Notes: generated by a model from the sequence alone, not told the origin. Positions 1 to 7,824 are shown, counted from the first letter of the stretch. The stretch: 64,000 nucleotides of DNA from Pseudogemmobacter humi (GCF_900609055.1 NZ_UXAW01000051.1:62001-126000); one strand, 5' to 3'. Made by a program: numbers and translations.

Positions 1-345
1 GCCCGCGACGGTGGAGAAGCGCACGAAAACCGGGGTTTGCTTACCCTTTTCGGCGAAAAGGCTTGCCCGGGTCAGCCCGGGGATCGGATCGGTGCAGGTG
101 AAGACCCCATGCGCGGCGGAACCACGGGCATGGACGATGCGCTCGGGGATGCGCTCATGGTCGAAATGGAAGATCTTCTCGCGCAGGAGGAAGTCTTCCA
201 GCAGGGTCGGGCCGCGCGCCCCTGCGCGCAGGGAGTTCTGGTTGTCGGAAAACGGGATGCCGTGGTTCGTGGTCAGCACGGCGCCGCCGCGCTGCTGCGT
301 CTCACCCGCATTGCCGGTGGTGCTGTCATAGGATTTCCGTGCCAT
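1..345 (-). CDS. katE: Catalase, N-terminal part (runs off the window)
   Basis: This is the first 115 codons of a heme catalase, which converts hydrogen peroxide to water and oxygen. Reading leftward from the ATG at 345, the protein shows the family's N-terminal block: [19 protein letters not shown], then [20 protein letters not shown], then [18 protein letters not shown], which holds the distal catalytic His in VHARG, and finally [11 protein letters not shown] at the window edge. The wording of these blocks resembles the large-subunit KatE/HPII type more than the small catalases, but the C-terminal domain that would decide this lies outside the window. A GC-rich hairpin at 424-460 separates it from the upstream gene, so it probably has its own promoter, though I found no convincing one. 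The frame is open to the window edge. Confidence 0.93.
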   Translation of the reverse strand, partial: MARKSYDSTTGNAGETQQRGGAVLTTNHGIPFSDNQNSLRAGARGPTLLEDFLLREKIFHFDHERIPERIVHARGSAAHGVFTCTDPIPGLTRASLFAEKGKQTPVFVRFSTVAG

Positions 346-423
346 CTGTCCTGCCTTTCAAAGGTGGGAAAGGGTGGCGCTGGCGGGCATGTCCGAGGCC
401 CGTGGCGCCGGCTCTGTCGTGAG

Positions 424-460
424 GCGGGGCGCGCGCGCCTGAACGGTGCGCGCGCCCCGC
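424..460 (-). terminator. GC-rich hairpin after the membrane-protein gene
   Basis: A perfect 13-bp stem, GCGGGGCGCGCGC (424-436) and its complement (448-460), has an 11-nt loop. It lies just past the stop of the gene at 477-1541 and before the catalase start. There is no clear T-run on either side, so it could be a terminator or an mRNA-stabilising structure. Confidence 0.55.
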
Positions 461-476
461 GAAGGTATGACGGGTG

Positions 477-1541
477 TCAGAAGCGGTAGCTGAACCCGCC
501 CCAGATGCGGCCTTCGTCGCGGTGACGGCCACCGCGAACCGCGCCGGAGACGGCTGCGGCACCCGCCACCAGAGCGGCCGCCGTCAGCAGAAAGGCGGTC
601 AGGATCGCGCTTTTGCGGGCGGTCTCGGCGGCGGCGATCGCGGCTTCCTCGGCCTCTTTGGCCAGACGTTCGGCCTCGGCACGTGCCTCCGCCACGGCGG
701 CTTCGGCCTTCTCGCGGGCGTCCTGGACGGCGGCTACCGCCTGATCCACACGCGCCTCGACCTGGGCCTCGGTTTGTCCGGTGCGCCGTGCGACAGCGGC
801 GATGAGGAAGGCGCGGTCATCCTCAGAAATCTCGCCGCTCCGCAGGACATTCCCCAAAACGATACCGCTCTGACGCGCAAGTTCGGCATCATCCATCGAC
901 GGCGTGCCCGGTGAGGTGGTGCCGTCGGCCTGCTGCACTCCCTGACGCATGGCACTTACTTCGGGGCGCATCAGGGTGCTGTTGATATAGTCCATCAGCC
1001 CCTCATCCGCATCATCGGGGATGGCCGCGCCCACGGCCTGGGCAACGCCCTGAACCGCGCCGCCGACCGCGTTGCCAGCGCCCTGGACGACGCCGCCGAC
1101 AGCCGATCCGGCAGCCGTTGCGGCGGTGCCCACCGCAGAGGCCGCACCGCTGATCGCCCCGGCAGCCATCCAGGCCGTCACCAGCATGCCAAGACCCCAG
1201 ACCACAAGGCCGTTGATCCCGTCGCGGGCCGCGACCTCATCGGCGGAGGCATCATCGACGCGCCGCCGCATCCGGCCGGCGATATAGCCTCCGGCCAGAT
1301 AGCTTGCGACCAGCGATATCACGAGCCAGAGCGCCGTCACGATCAGCCAGAGACTGAACGATCCCTCACCCGGCTCGGCCGAAATCGTCGAGAGACCGAG
1401 AGCCGCCCCGAATGCGGTGAAGAGCCCGGCGGTGGCGGCGGCAACAACCGCGCCGCCGAACACCGCAGCCCAGTCAATATAGGCGCCGCCGGTTTCACGA
1501 CGCGGTGCCGAGGCGGCGGTCATGGTTTCTGTGCGTTCCAT
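477..1541 (-). CDS. Membrane protein with coiled-coil C-terminal half, function unknown
   Basis: A 354-residue protein with no assigned function. About residues 25-50, 65-90 and 112-135 are hydrophobic and probably span the membrane. A Gly/Ala/Val-rich stretch follows (about 135-170, with repeats such as GGVVQGAGNAVGGAVQGVAQ). Residues about 255-310 are rich in Ala, Glu, Arg and Lys and should form a coiled coil, and a last membrane segment lies at about 312-335. The start at 1541 is chosen because GGAGG sits seven bases upstream; an internal ATG at 1523 has no such site. The 24-residue ORF at 1554-1628 lies 12 bp upstream on the same strand and is probably co-transcribed. Neighbouring tspO, a DUF883-like gene and catalase suggest an envelope or stress role, which is inference. 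Confidence 0.8.
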   Translation of the reverse strand: MERTETMTAASAPRRETGGAYIDWAAVFGGAVVAAATAGLFTAFGAALGLSTISAEPGEGSFSLWLIVTALWLVISLVASYLAGGYIAGRMRRRVDDASADEVAARDGINGLVVWGLGMLVTAWMAAGAISGAASAVGTAATAAGSAVGGVVQGAGNAVGGAVQGVAQAVGAAIPDDADEGLMDYINSTLMRPEVSAMRQGVQQADGTTSPGTPSMDDAELARQSGIVLGNVLRSGEISEDDRAFLIAAVARRTGQTEAQVEARVDQAVAAVQDAREKAEAAVAEARAEAERLAKEAEEAAIAAAETARKSAILTAFLLTAAALVAGAAAVSGAVRGGRHRDEGRIWGGFSYRF

Positions 1542-1553
1542 TTCAACTCCTCC

Positions 1554-1628
1554 TCAGCGCAGGCCAAGCAACGACAGGATGGCGAGAACCACGACCACAA
1601 GGCCGACCAGATAGATGATGCTGTGCAT
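1554..1628 (-). CDS. 24-residue single-pass membrane peptide
   Basis: A very short ORF reads ATG at 1628 to TGA at 1554 and is preceded by GGGAGGG six bases before the ATG. The product starts MHSIIYLVGLVVVV and ends LLGLR. It is almost wholly hydrophobic with one terminal Arg, as expected for a single transmembrane helix. Its stop is 12 bp from the next start on the same strand, so it forms a two-gene unit with the membrane protein at 477-1541. Similar tiny membrane peptides are widespread in alphaproteobacteria as unannotated hypotheticals. The function is unknown; the good ribosome site and the hydrophobic composition are the evidence that it is real. Confidence 0.68.
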   Translation of the reverse strand: MHSIIYLVGLVVVVLAILSLLGLR

Positions 1629-1674
1629 GAACGTCCCTCCCGAAAATGCCTGTTCAGGCGATTACAGATAAAAC

Positions 1675-1713
1675 CTCCGGATGCGGCGGGGGCACCGGGT
1701 GCCGCATCCGGAG
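1675..1713 (-). terminator. Terminator of tspO
   Basis: A perfect 13-bp stem, CTCCGGATGCGGC (1675-1687) paired with 1701-1713, has a 13-nt loop. In the minus direction it is followed by GGTTTTATC, a short T-run, which fits a rho-independent terminator for tspO. It also lies just downstream of the GGAAC promoter at 1717-1741, so part of it may sit in the leader of the small ORF mRNA. Confidence 0.65.
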
Positions 1714-1716
1714 CAA

Positions 1717-1741
1717 AACGCAAAAAATGTATACTGGTTCC
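1717..1741 (-). promoter_or_regulatory. Possible EcfG-type stress promoter
   Basis: Minus-strand GGAAC, a 16-nt spacer and CGTT match the promoter of the alphaproteobacterial general stress sigma factor (GGAAC, 16-19 nt, CGTT). It points at the small ORF and membrane-protein genes. A near copy (GGAAC, 16 nt, CATT) precedes the DUF883-like gene. Confidence 0.45.
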
Positions 1742-1776
1742 ATGTTTTATGCGCGCGGCCGGGCTGCGTGCCGCGT

Positions 1777-2238
1777 TCAGTTCAGGCGCCAGATTTCGAA
1801 ATTCAGCAACGCAGCAAAGGAAACCCAGGCCAGATAGGGAATGAACAGACCCGCCGAAAGCCTGTCCCGCGGCAGCGCCCGCAGAATGAAAGCAAGGATC
1901 GTGGCGAGCAACAGAGAGATCAGGACCAAGGCAAGGCCCGCGCTCTCCAGCCCGAAGAAAGCAGGCGACCAGGCGTAGTTCAGCAGCAGTTGCAGCCCCC
2001 ACAGGGCGCGGAGGCTCCCGGTGCCGGAACGGCTGTCTGTCGTCCGCCCGAATACCCGCCAGCCCACCACCCCGATGATCAGATAGAGGATCGTCCAGAC
2101 CGGGGCGAACACCCAATTTGGCGGGTTGAAAGCGGGTTTGGAAAGGCTCTCATACCATGGGCCGGGGATGTTGAACCAACCGATCACCCAGCCTGCGAGA
2201 ACCACAGGAACGACGAAAAGGGCTGCTCTCAGGAACAT
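1777..2238 (-). CDS. tspO: TspO/MBR family protein
   Basis: A 153-residue tryptophan-rich sensory protein homologue, an integral membrane protein that binds tetrapyrroles and cholesterol-like ligands. In Rhodobacter it modulates photosynthesis gene expression in response to oxygen. Five membrane helices are visible. The family motifs are present: the block PPNWVFAPVWTILY near residues 41-54, and LNYAWSPAFFGL in the third-fourth helix region. The length equals that of characterised TspO proteins (about 155-160). The start at 2238 begins MFLRAALFVV; longer readings upstream have no membrane character and lack the motif spacing. It sits between the DUF883-like gene upstream and the small membrane-peptide gene downstream, each apparently a separate unit because hairpins flank it. 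Confidence 0.92.
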   Translation of the reverse strand: MFLRAALFVVPVVLAGWVIGWFNIPGPWYESLSKPAFNPPNWVFAPVWTILYLIIGVVGWRVFGRTTDSRSGTGSLRALWGLQLLLNYAWSPAFFGLESAGLALVLISLLLATILAFILRALPRDRLSAGLFIPYLAWVSFAALLNFEIWRLN

Positions 2239-2350
2239 GCTGCGATCCTTATGTGGGGGTGAAGGTGCCCTGGTCCGCGGCGAAGCCGAACCGCTGCCAG
2301 GTCCGCCAGACAGGGTCGCGGCCCGCGCGGGAGCAGAGCGGGCCGCAACC

Positions 2351-2381
2351 GTCGGGAAAGGGAGGGAGGTCCTTTCCCGAC
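2351..2381 (-). terminator. Hairpin after the DUF883-like gene
   Basis: An 11-bp perfect stem, GTCGGGAAAGG (2351-2361) and CCTTTCCCGAC (2371-2381), has a 9-nt loop. It begins 12 bp past the stop of the DUF883-like gene. There is no T-run, so termination efficiency is uncertain. Confidence 0.5.
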
Positions 2382-2392
2382 GAAAAGCGCGT

Positions 2393-2710
2393 TCAGCGGC
2401 GACGGTCGCCGGACAGAACGCCACTGAGGAGCATACCGGCGGCAAGGCCGAGAAGGCCGACGGTCGAGAGCACGGTTGCGGTGGTGCCGGGGTTTTCGCG
2501 CATGGCGCCGACCGCGGCACTGGCCTGATCGCGGACCCGGGCCACCGCCTGACCTGCGCGGCCCTTGCCATCTTCGAACATCTCTTCGGCGTCATCCATC
2601 GCATCCGAGGCGCGCGATGCCAGCGATTTGCTGATCTTCGACATTTCCTTTTTCAGATCGGCGATCTGTTTTTCGAGATCGGCGCGGATATCATTTGCGG
2701 CATCGGCCAT
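2393..2710 (-). CDS. DUF883 (ElaB/YqjD-like) stress-associated membrane protein
   Basis: A 105-residue protein of the ElaB/YqjD/DUF883 type. Residues 1-60 are charged and helical (LEKQIADLKKEMSKISKSLA...), and about 80-97 form one hydrophobic helix (VLSTVGLLGLAAGMLLSG), followed by a short basic tail ending DRRR. E. coli YqjD and ElaB are inner-membrane, ribosome-associated proteins made in stationary phase; that role is carried over here only by homology. The start at 2710 is preceded by AAGGAG at seven bases; the GTG one codon upstream is less likely. A GGAAC-type element at 2772-2796 points at this gene and is consistent with stress control. Confidence 0.85.
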   Translation of the reverse strand: MADAANDIRADLEKQIADLKKEMSKISKSLASRASDAMDDAEEMFEDGKGRAGQAVARVRDQASAAVGAMRENPGTTATVLSTVGLLGLAAGMLLSGVLSGDRRR

Positions 2711-2771
2711 CACTGCACTCCTTGATGAAACTACCCGGGCTCGTGAGCCGTCGCTGAGCCCTGGATCAGAA

Positions 2772-2796
2772 AATGCGCTGAGGTCGATCTGGTTCC
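2772..2796 (-). promoter_or_regulatory. Possible EcfG-type stress promoter
   Basis: On the minus strand GGAAC is followed by 16 nt and CATT, one base from the CGTT consensus. Its first eight bases, GGAACCAG, are the same as in the element at 1717-1741. It lies about 60-85 bp upstream of the DUF883-like start. Confidence 0.4.
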
Positions 2797-2890
2797 GGGA
2801 GGTGACGTAGGGTTCTCTTAGGGCCGTCGATGCGACATTTTCATTTGTCCGCGCCGGGGAGCATCACAATGGTCTGGGGCGCCTTGATTG

Positions 2891-3031
2891 GGCTTTGTTG
2901 CACAACAGAAGATTTTGCTCGGAAGCAGATCAATTTATGCGCCGCTTTTCTCTCGCGGCCGACACTGGCCGGTCAATATGGCCTGAACGCGGCCTGAGCA
3001 CGATAGTTTTCTTCTATTGTGCAACAAAGCC
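2891..3031. mobile_element. MITE-like element, 141 bp
   Basis: Two 22-bp terminal inverted repeats, beginning GGCTTTGTTGCACAA and differing at one position, bound a 141-bp segment with no credible gene. The arms are 2891-2912 and 3010-3031. This is the form of a non-autonomous miniature transposable element. GGCTTTGTTGCA-type ends are found on IS5-like elements, so an IS5-family source is likely but unproven. I could not see a target duplication: the flanks are GATTG on the left and TTATG on the right. Confidence 0.7.
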
Positions 3032-3225
3032 TTATGCCATGCTCCATGGCCAGTCTCATTGGCGATGTTTTTACACAAGTCCAATTTATCATTATTTATT
3101 TTTGGCCAATGCAGAAAATAAGGCGACGCCGAAAGCTATGGGTATCCGTCAATCCCGAAGCCATGTCTGCCTGCTGTTACTGCTGTTGAACCAGGTCCGC
3201 TCCGGAGGGGGCGGATGGTTGTTTC
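3032..3225. other. AT-rich spacer without a supported gene
   Basis: This stretch is much poorer in GC than its surroundings, notably 3060-3130. Readable frames look random in composition and lack ribosome sites. It may be a remnant of the insertion that brought the neighbouring MITE. Confidence 0.5.
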
Positions 3226-3255
3226 GGGTGCCGGCTGGCGTGTGACCCGGCACCC
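3226..3255 (-). terminator. Hairpin at the end of the export operon
   Basis: GGGTGCCGG (3226-3234) pairs perfectly with CCGGCACCC (3247-3255) across a 12-nt loop, 8 bp past the stop of the ABC permease gene. The minus-strand tail is GAAACAACC rather than a T-run, so it is a weak rho-independent terminator at best. Confidence 0.5.
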
Positions 3256-3262
3256 CTGCACC

Positions 3263-4426
3263 TCAGCTGCCGCGCAGGATGATCGCGGGATCCACCCGGG
3301 CAGCGGTGATGGCGGGGATCAGCCCGGCGATCAGCCCGGTCAGCAGAAAGAGCAGCCCGAGCCCGGCTATGTACTGTGGAGCCAGCGAGCCTTCGGATGA
3401 CAGCCCGGGAACGCCTGCCCCTGCCATATGCTGCAACAGCAGATGGCCGAGATACGGGCCTGCGACAAGCCCGAGCCCGAGGCCGGCGCCGACAAGGCCC
3501 GCGACCTCGGACTGGACGCCGATCATGATGCGCCATTGCGTGGCGCCCAGTGCCCGGCGGATAGCGATGTCGCGCAACTGCCCCGACACGGAAAATGTGA
3601 AGGTTGTCGCAATGGCAAAGGCCGAGATGCCAAGCGCGATGCCGCTGATCGTGCCCGAGACAAAGCGGTAGATTGTCAGGATCTCGGCGGCGCGGGCGGC
3701 CTGATCGCGACTGGACCAGATCTCGACCATGTCAGGGTCGATCCATGGTGTCAGTCCCTCGCGCAGCCGCTCAGCGCCAAAGGACAGCCCGTCCGAATGC
3801 AGAAAGCCGCTCCAGACGAATGTTTCCCCGGTCATCGCCCGGCCCGGCGGGGCCAGCCGCAGCACGGCGCGGTCCAGCGTCCAGAAGGGGGCGCGCCCCG
3901 TCGCATCGAACACGCCCGCCAGCGGGCAACGGCGGTCGCCGAAATGCAGCCATTGCGGCAGCGGATCGCCAAGGGAAGCCGCCAGCGTCCGCCCGACAAG
4001 ACAGCTGTCCGCGGTGGGAGCAACATCGGGAGCGAGGCCGACTCCCCAGGCCGCCAGAAAGCCGGGCTCTGTCGTCAGCAGTTCGACCTGGCCGGTATCG
4101 GAAGCCTCGGCCAGACGGACAAACTGGCGCGAGAAGGGTGCGAAGGCCAATCCGGCATCGGCAAAGGCCGCATGGATCGCGCGTTGCATGTAAAGGTCGA
4201 TATGGGCCGCATCGGCGCGGCCGCGGCTGACATCCGGCGCGGCGATCAGCGGGAAGCTCAGCACCGCCTCATTGCTGAGGCCGGAGGCGATGCGGGTCTC
4301 GAACCCCGCCGTTGCGGCAGAGGTGACGATCCGGTTGGCCAGCACCACCGAGAAACAGGCCGCGACCAGCACGAGGATCAGCAATCGCCGCAGCATGACG
4401 CGCCCGCCGGGCCGGGACTGCTTCAT
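3263..4426 (-). CDS. ABC transporter permease, FtsX/MacB type
   Basis: A 387-residue permease. An N-terminal membrane helix (about residues 12-30) is followed by a periplasmic domain of roughly 220 residues, then three helices near the C-terminus (about 255-285, 310-335, 350-375). The signature around QLRDIAIRRALGATQWRI is the FtsX-family cytoplasmic loop. MacB and LolC/E proteins of this fold power export or lipoprotein extraction rather than import. The start at 4426 overlaps the ATPase stop as ATGA. It closes a minus-strand operon with an ATPase, a TolC-like lipoprotein and an HlyD-like adaptor, so it most likely drives tripartite export. The substrate is unknown. It lacks a fused ATPase domain, unlike MacB. 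Confidence 0.85.
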   Translation of the reverse strand: MKQSRPGGRVMLRRLLILVLVAACFSVVLANRIVTSAATAGFETRIASGLSNEAVLSFPLIAAPDVSRGRADAAHIDLYMQRAIHAAFADAGLAFAPFSRQFVRLAEASDTGQVELLTTEPGFLAAWGVGLAPDVAPTADSCLVGRTLAASLGDPLPQWLHFGDRRCPLAGVFDATGRAPFWTLDRAVLRLAPPGRAMTGETFVWSGFLHSDGLSFGAERLREGLTPWIDPDMVEIWSSRDQAARAAEILTIYRFVSGTISGIALGISAFAIATTFTFSVSGQLRDIAIRRALGATQWRIMIGVQSEVAGLVGAGLGLGLVAGPYLGHLLLQHMAGAGVPGLSSEGSLAPQYIAGLGLLFLLTGLIAGLIPAITAARVDPAIILRGS

Positions 4427-5121
4427 GCCGGTGCCCCCGCCTCGGCCAGATGCCCGCCCCGCAGGACAAGAACACGGTCGAAATGAGGGCAATGTGCATG
4501 GTTATGGGTCACGACGACCACGCTGCGTCCGGCATCGGCGTCCCGGGCGAGGATCAGGCGCAGGATCTCTGCCCCCGTCGCCGGATCAAGACTGCCCGTT
4601 GGTTCATCGGCAAGGATCAGGCCGGGCGTGTGTACCGTGGCGCGGGCGAAGGCCACACGCTGTTTCTCGCCCCCGGAGAGCGCGCTTGCCGAGACTGCCG
4701 CCAGATGGGACAGGCCCAGATCGGCCAGCCGTTCAAGGGCGTGGCGATGCGCGGCGGAAGCCGCCATACCATCCAGGCGCAGCGGCAGAGCGATATTTGC
4801 GGCGGCGGTCAGATGCTCGATCAGCGCATAATCCTGGAACATGAACCCCATCCTCTGCCGACGTAACCGCGAACGAAGGGAATCTGCGGCCCGTGCCGGA
4901 TCCATGCCGAACAGCCGGACCCGGCCCGCATCCGGGCGGCGGAACCCGCTGATCAGTTCCAGCAGCGTGGTCTTGCCAGCGCCGCTTTCGCCAAGGATGC
5001 ACAGCCTCTCGCCTGGCGCGAGGGTGAGGTCGACGGCGTCAAGCACACAGCGGCCCGTCGCGCCGCCATGGCGGACCGAAACCTGGTCCAGCTGCAAGGG
5101 AATGTCCTGCATGTCACTCAC
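4423..5121 (-). CDS. ABC transporter ATP-binding protein, LolD/MacB type
   Basis: A 232-residue ATPase with a full motif set: Walker [10 protein letters not shown] (about residues 44-52), Q-loop [11 protein letters not shown], signature LSGGEKQR, Walker [13 protein letters not shown] and H-loop VVVTHNH. The FQD..L.EHLTA context and the EPTGSLD wording are typical of the LolD/MacB/FtsE group, which pairs with FtsX-type permeases such as the gene immediately downstream (4-nt overlap). The upstream gene overlaps by 8 nt, so translation is coupled. It energises the export complex of this operon. Confidence 0.9.
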   Translation of the reverse strand: MSDMQDIPLQLDQVSVRHGGATGRCVLDAVDLTLAPGERLCILGESGAGKTTLLELISGFRRPDAGRVRLFGMDPARAADSLRSRLRRQRMGFMFQDYALIEHLTAAANIALPLRLDGMAASAAHRHALERLADLGLSHLAAVSASALSGGEKQRVAFARATVHTPGLILADEPTGSLDPATGAEILRLILARDADAGRSVVVVTHNHAHCPHFDRVLVLRGGHLAEAGAPA

Positions 5122-6355
5122 GGGCTGGCACTGACGCGGCGGGGGTGCAAAGCAGATGCAGGCTGGCCCGCATATGGGCGGCGGTCAGCGCCGCGCGGCG
5201 GCGCGCGATGTCATCCTGGCGCGCGCTCAGCACGGCGGTGCAGTCATCGGTCGCGGGCGGTGTCGCCGGTCGCAGCATTTCCAGCTCTGCCTCGGCCAGG
5301 GTGACACGCATTCGGGCATGGGCCAGCAGAAAGGCGGCGCGGCTGTCCCCGGCGGTGATCAGCGCATTGGCCACTGCGATCCGTGCCTGCATCACCTGCC
5401 GGTCGCCACGGCCCTGATCGATCAGCGGCACCATCAGGTTCAGCAGCAGTTCGATCCGGGCCGGGTTCTGACTGCCAAGCTGATTGGGCACGATCCCCGA
5501 GAGGTTCAGCCATTTTTCGATCCGGGCCGCCTCCAGCCCGCCAAGCGCGATGTCGTGAAGGGCGTCGTTGCGCGCCCGCAGGGCCGATCCGGCATAGCAC
5601 TGCGCCGCGTCCTCGCTGATCCTGGTCACGGGCAGAAGGGCGGTGATCGTGGGGCGGGGCTGAACCGGGGCGCCCCCGCCGCTATGGGACAGCTTTGCCC
5701 AGGTGGCGGCGTTCAGCGTCCGGACCGCTCCGGTCAGCGCCTGCAGGCGGCGGTGCTCGCTTTCCTTTTCGGCGACGGCCGCGCCGGCGACGGCCCCGGC
5801 GGCGAGATCGCTGCGCATCTGTTGCAGCAGGCATTGTTCCGCCTGAAGCCGCAGCGCATCGCGTTCAAGATCCAGGTCTGCCAGCAATGCGGCAGCAAGC
5901 TGGTCCAGCAGGTCCTTTTCGGCCTCCTGCACAGCGAGAGCGCTGTCCTGCGCGACAAGCCGGGCAAAGGTTTCAGGGGTGCGGCGAAAGAAGACATAAA
6001 GCGCGCGGACGAAATCCCATTCGATGACAAAGGCATGGTTGCGCCCCCGCAACTCCAGCGCTGCCGGATCGCTGCGCAATTGCAGGGTGCCCTGCATCAG
6101 CAGGCTGAAACGGGGCAGCGCACCCCGGCGCAACTCATCCAGTTCGAGCCAGAGAGACGCCTCGCGCAGCCGGGCCTGCCGGAAGCCGGGTCCGTGGCGG
6201 CGGGCATGTTGGGCGAAGGGCAGAGCTGCGCCCTTGTCAGGGTTGGCGAGGTCTGAATCCACCTGATCGACCAGCGCGGCTGCGCGGTCATATTCAGGGG
6301 CCCGGCAGGCCGCGTTCAGCACAAGGACCAGCCCCAGGATCAGCCCCCGCATCAT
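5114..6355 (-). CDS. TolC-like outer-membrane efflux lipoprotein
   Basis: A 413-residue protein with a signal peptide ending in a lipobox (LVLNAAC, Cys17). The mature part is rich in long amphipathic helices with heptad-like Leu/Ala spacing, such as the LLDQLAAALLADLDLERDAL region and the HMRASLH C-terminus. This resembles the outer-membrane efflux protein fold, in which trimers form a periplasmic tunnel. Position between the adaptor and ABC genes supports the role. Similarity to characterised TolC members is weak by eye, so the assignment rests on lipoprotein signal, helical pattern and operon context. The start overlaps the adaptor stop by 4 nt. Confidence 0.7.
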   Translation of the reverse strand: MMRGLILGLVLVLNAACRAPEYDRAAALVDQVDSDLANPDKGAALPFAQHARRHGPGFRQARLREASLWLELDELRRGALPRFSLLMQGTLQLRSDPAALELRGRNHAFVIEWDFVRALYVFFRRTPETFARLVAQDSALAVQEAEKDLLDQLAAALLADLDLERDALRLQAEQCLLQQMRSDLAAGAVAGAAVAEKESEHRRLQALTGAVRTLNAATWAKLSHSGGGAPVQPRPTITALLPVTRISEDAAQCYAGSALRARNDALHDIALGGLEAARIEKWLNLSGIVPNQLGSQNPARIELLLNLMVPLIDQGRGDRQVMQARIAVANALITAGDSRAAFLLAHARMRVTLAEAELEMLRPATPPATDDCTAVLSARQDDIARRRAALTAAHMRASLHLLCTPAASVPARE

Positions 6356-7371
6356 GGCGCTGACACCGGATTTTCAGTAAAGACGCAGCTTGCCGGTTGC
6401 GGTTCGATCTCTTTCGCGACGGGGTCAAAGCGGATGCCGACCTCATGCGTGCTGCCATCGGGCAGCGAATGGCGCAAGGCGCTGATATCCGTGACCTGCC
6501 CCGACAGCACCGTGCCATCGGCCATCAGTGTCGCCGTGACCCTGCGCTCTGCGAACAGCGGCAGATCACGGGCATGGACCGGGATGCGGGCGAGAAACCG
6601 TCCGGGGGCCGCGATGCTGGCCAGGTGGTCGCCGCGCCGGATGCCGGCCAATCCGCCAGCGGCCAGCTGCGGCGCGATATCGGTGATCACGCCCTCTGCC
6701 TCGGCGCGCAGGACCAGCTGGTCGCGCGCTGTTTCCAGAGCCTCGCGCTCTGCGTCAAGCAGCGCCTGCTCTACCCGCAATTCGGCCAGCCGCTGCGCAT
6801 GTTCGGCATGAAGCAGCGACAGCGCCAGGTCCGTGCGCGCGACGGTCTCGCGCAGTTCGGCATGCTGGTCGGCAGCCTGATCCAGCGTCAGGCGATCCAC
6901 GCGCCCCTCGCGGTGGCGCGCGGCAAGCAGGTCTTCATTCTGTTCCGCGCGTTTCAGACGGCGCGACAGGGCGGCGGCCTCGGCCTGTAGCCGGGCCTCT
7001 GTCTCGCGCAGGCTGGCCTCTGCCAGCGCCGCGCGGCTGACGAGGCTGTCGGCGCGCAGATCGAGGATCGCGAGACGGGTCGTTTCCTCCTCCTCACGGT
7101 AGTGAAGCAGCGCGGTGCCATGGACAACCCGTTCGCGCGCGGCCAGCGTCATGCGGGCAAGACCATCGCGCTGCGCGATGACGGGGATCTCGCTCGCCCA
7201 GAGCAGGAAGCAGCTGCGATAGGCCTCGGGAGCCGGGGTGTCAGGTGGCCTCTTGGCGAGTGCGACAGCGCCAGGCGGCGCCGTCGTACCCGCGCCCGGG
7301 CGCAATGCCAGGGCGATCACCGCAGCCGTCAGGGCGAGGGCTGCGGCGGCGACATAAAGCAAAGGTCGCAT
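6352..7371 (-). CDS. HlyD/MacA-like periplasmic adaptor (membrane fusion protein)
   Basis: A 339-residue protein with one N-terminal membrane anchor (about residues 4-23), a long alpha-helical hairpin region (about 95-215, rich in Glu, Arg, Ala and Leu) and beta-rich flanks that include a lipoyl-like/barrel segment (LVLRAEAEGVITDIAPQLAA and the following GDHLASIAAPGRFLARIPV). These are the parts of HlyD-family adaptors, which bridge an inner-membrane pump and an outer-membrane channel. The start at 7371 gives the anchor at the N-terminus; the longer open frame upstream covers the lipoprotein gene in another frame. The gap to the upstream lipoprotein stop is 14 bp and the overlap with the downstream TolC-like gene is 4 nt. 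Confidence 0.82.
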   Translation of the reverse strand: MRPLLYVAAAALALTAAVIALALRPGAGTTAPPGAVALAKRPPDTPAPEAYRSCFLLWASEIPVIAQRDGLARMTLAARERVVHGTALLHYREEEETTRLAILDLRADSLVSRAALAEASLRETEARLQAEAAALSRRLKRAEQNEDLLAARHREGRVDRLTLDQAADQHAELRETVARTDLALSLLHAEHAQRLAELRVEQALLDAEREALETARDQLVLRAEAEGVITDIAPQLAAGGLAGIRRGDHLASIAAPGRFLARIPVHARDLPLFAERRVTATLMADGTVLSGQVTDISALRHSLPDGSTHEVGIRFDPVAKEIEPQPASCVFTENPVSAP

Positions 7372-7385
7372 CTGATGGCGCAGGA

Positions 7386-7712
7386 TCAGGGATTGCAACC
7401 GATCTGTTGCACCATGCTGCGCGCGAGGCTCGCGGCGCTGGAATGGTTTTGATACAATTGATCCAGAACGCTGGCCGAGGCCCCGGCCTGCGCATTCTGC
7501 ACATAGACCTGATAGTAGGATTCCGACGCCTGGCAGCTGGTGCGGGTCTGGACGTTCGCGCAGTTGGACGGGCAGGTATAATACCGCGGGCGGACCGACA
7601 CACTGCCACCCCCGTCGCCCCAGTCGGTGCCGGTCGAGGTGTCGCCGGTTTCGTAGCATCCGGCCAGCAGGATGGCCGTTCCCAGTATGGCGACAAGTTT
7701 CATAAAACGCAT
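7386..7712 (-). CDS. Small Cys-rich lipoprotein, first gene of the export operon
   Basis: A 108-residue predicted lipoprotein. The signal peptide ends at the lipobox LLAGC (about residue 19). The mature part is Ser/Thr/Gly-rich, then contains YTCPSNCANVQTRTSCQAS and a final Cys in QQIGCNP, so four Cys besides the lipidated one could form disulfides. It resembles no family that I can name. It opens the minus-strand operon with adaptor, outer-membrane and ABC components 14 bp downstream, and may be an accessory or a marker of the exported substrate. The start at 7712 is preceded by GGGAG at eight bases; a second in-frame ATG lies three codons on. Confidence 0.75.
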   Translation of the reverse strand: MRFMKLVAILGTAILLAGCYETGDTSTGTDWGDGGGSVSVRPRYYTCPSNCANVQTRTSCQASESYYQVYVQNAQAGASASVLDQLYQNHSSAASLARSMVQQIGCNP

Positions 7713-7824
7713 TGTAAAGGCTCCCTCAGGGCCGCCGGAGCGTCAGCGCAAGGCCTGGCCAGTCCGGCGGGGTGGTGACTGATCCCTGAGCGATAGGCGC
7801 TGCATGCGAACCGGAAATCCCCCA

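Noticed and set aside
2895-3245. Open frame across the MITE and AT-rich spacer
   Set aside because: It begins inside the terminal repeat, has random-like composition and no ribosome site.
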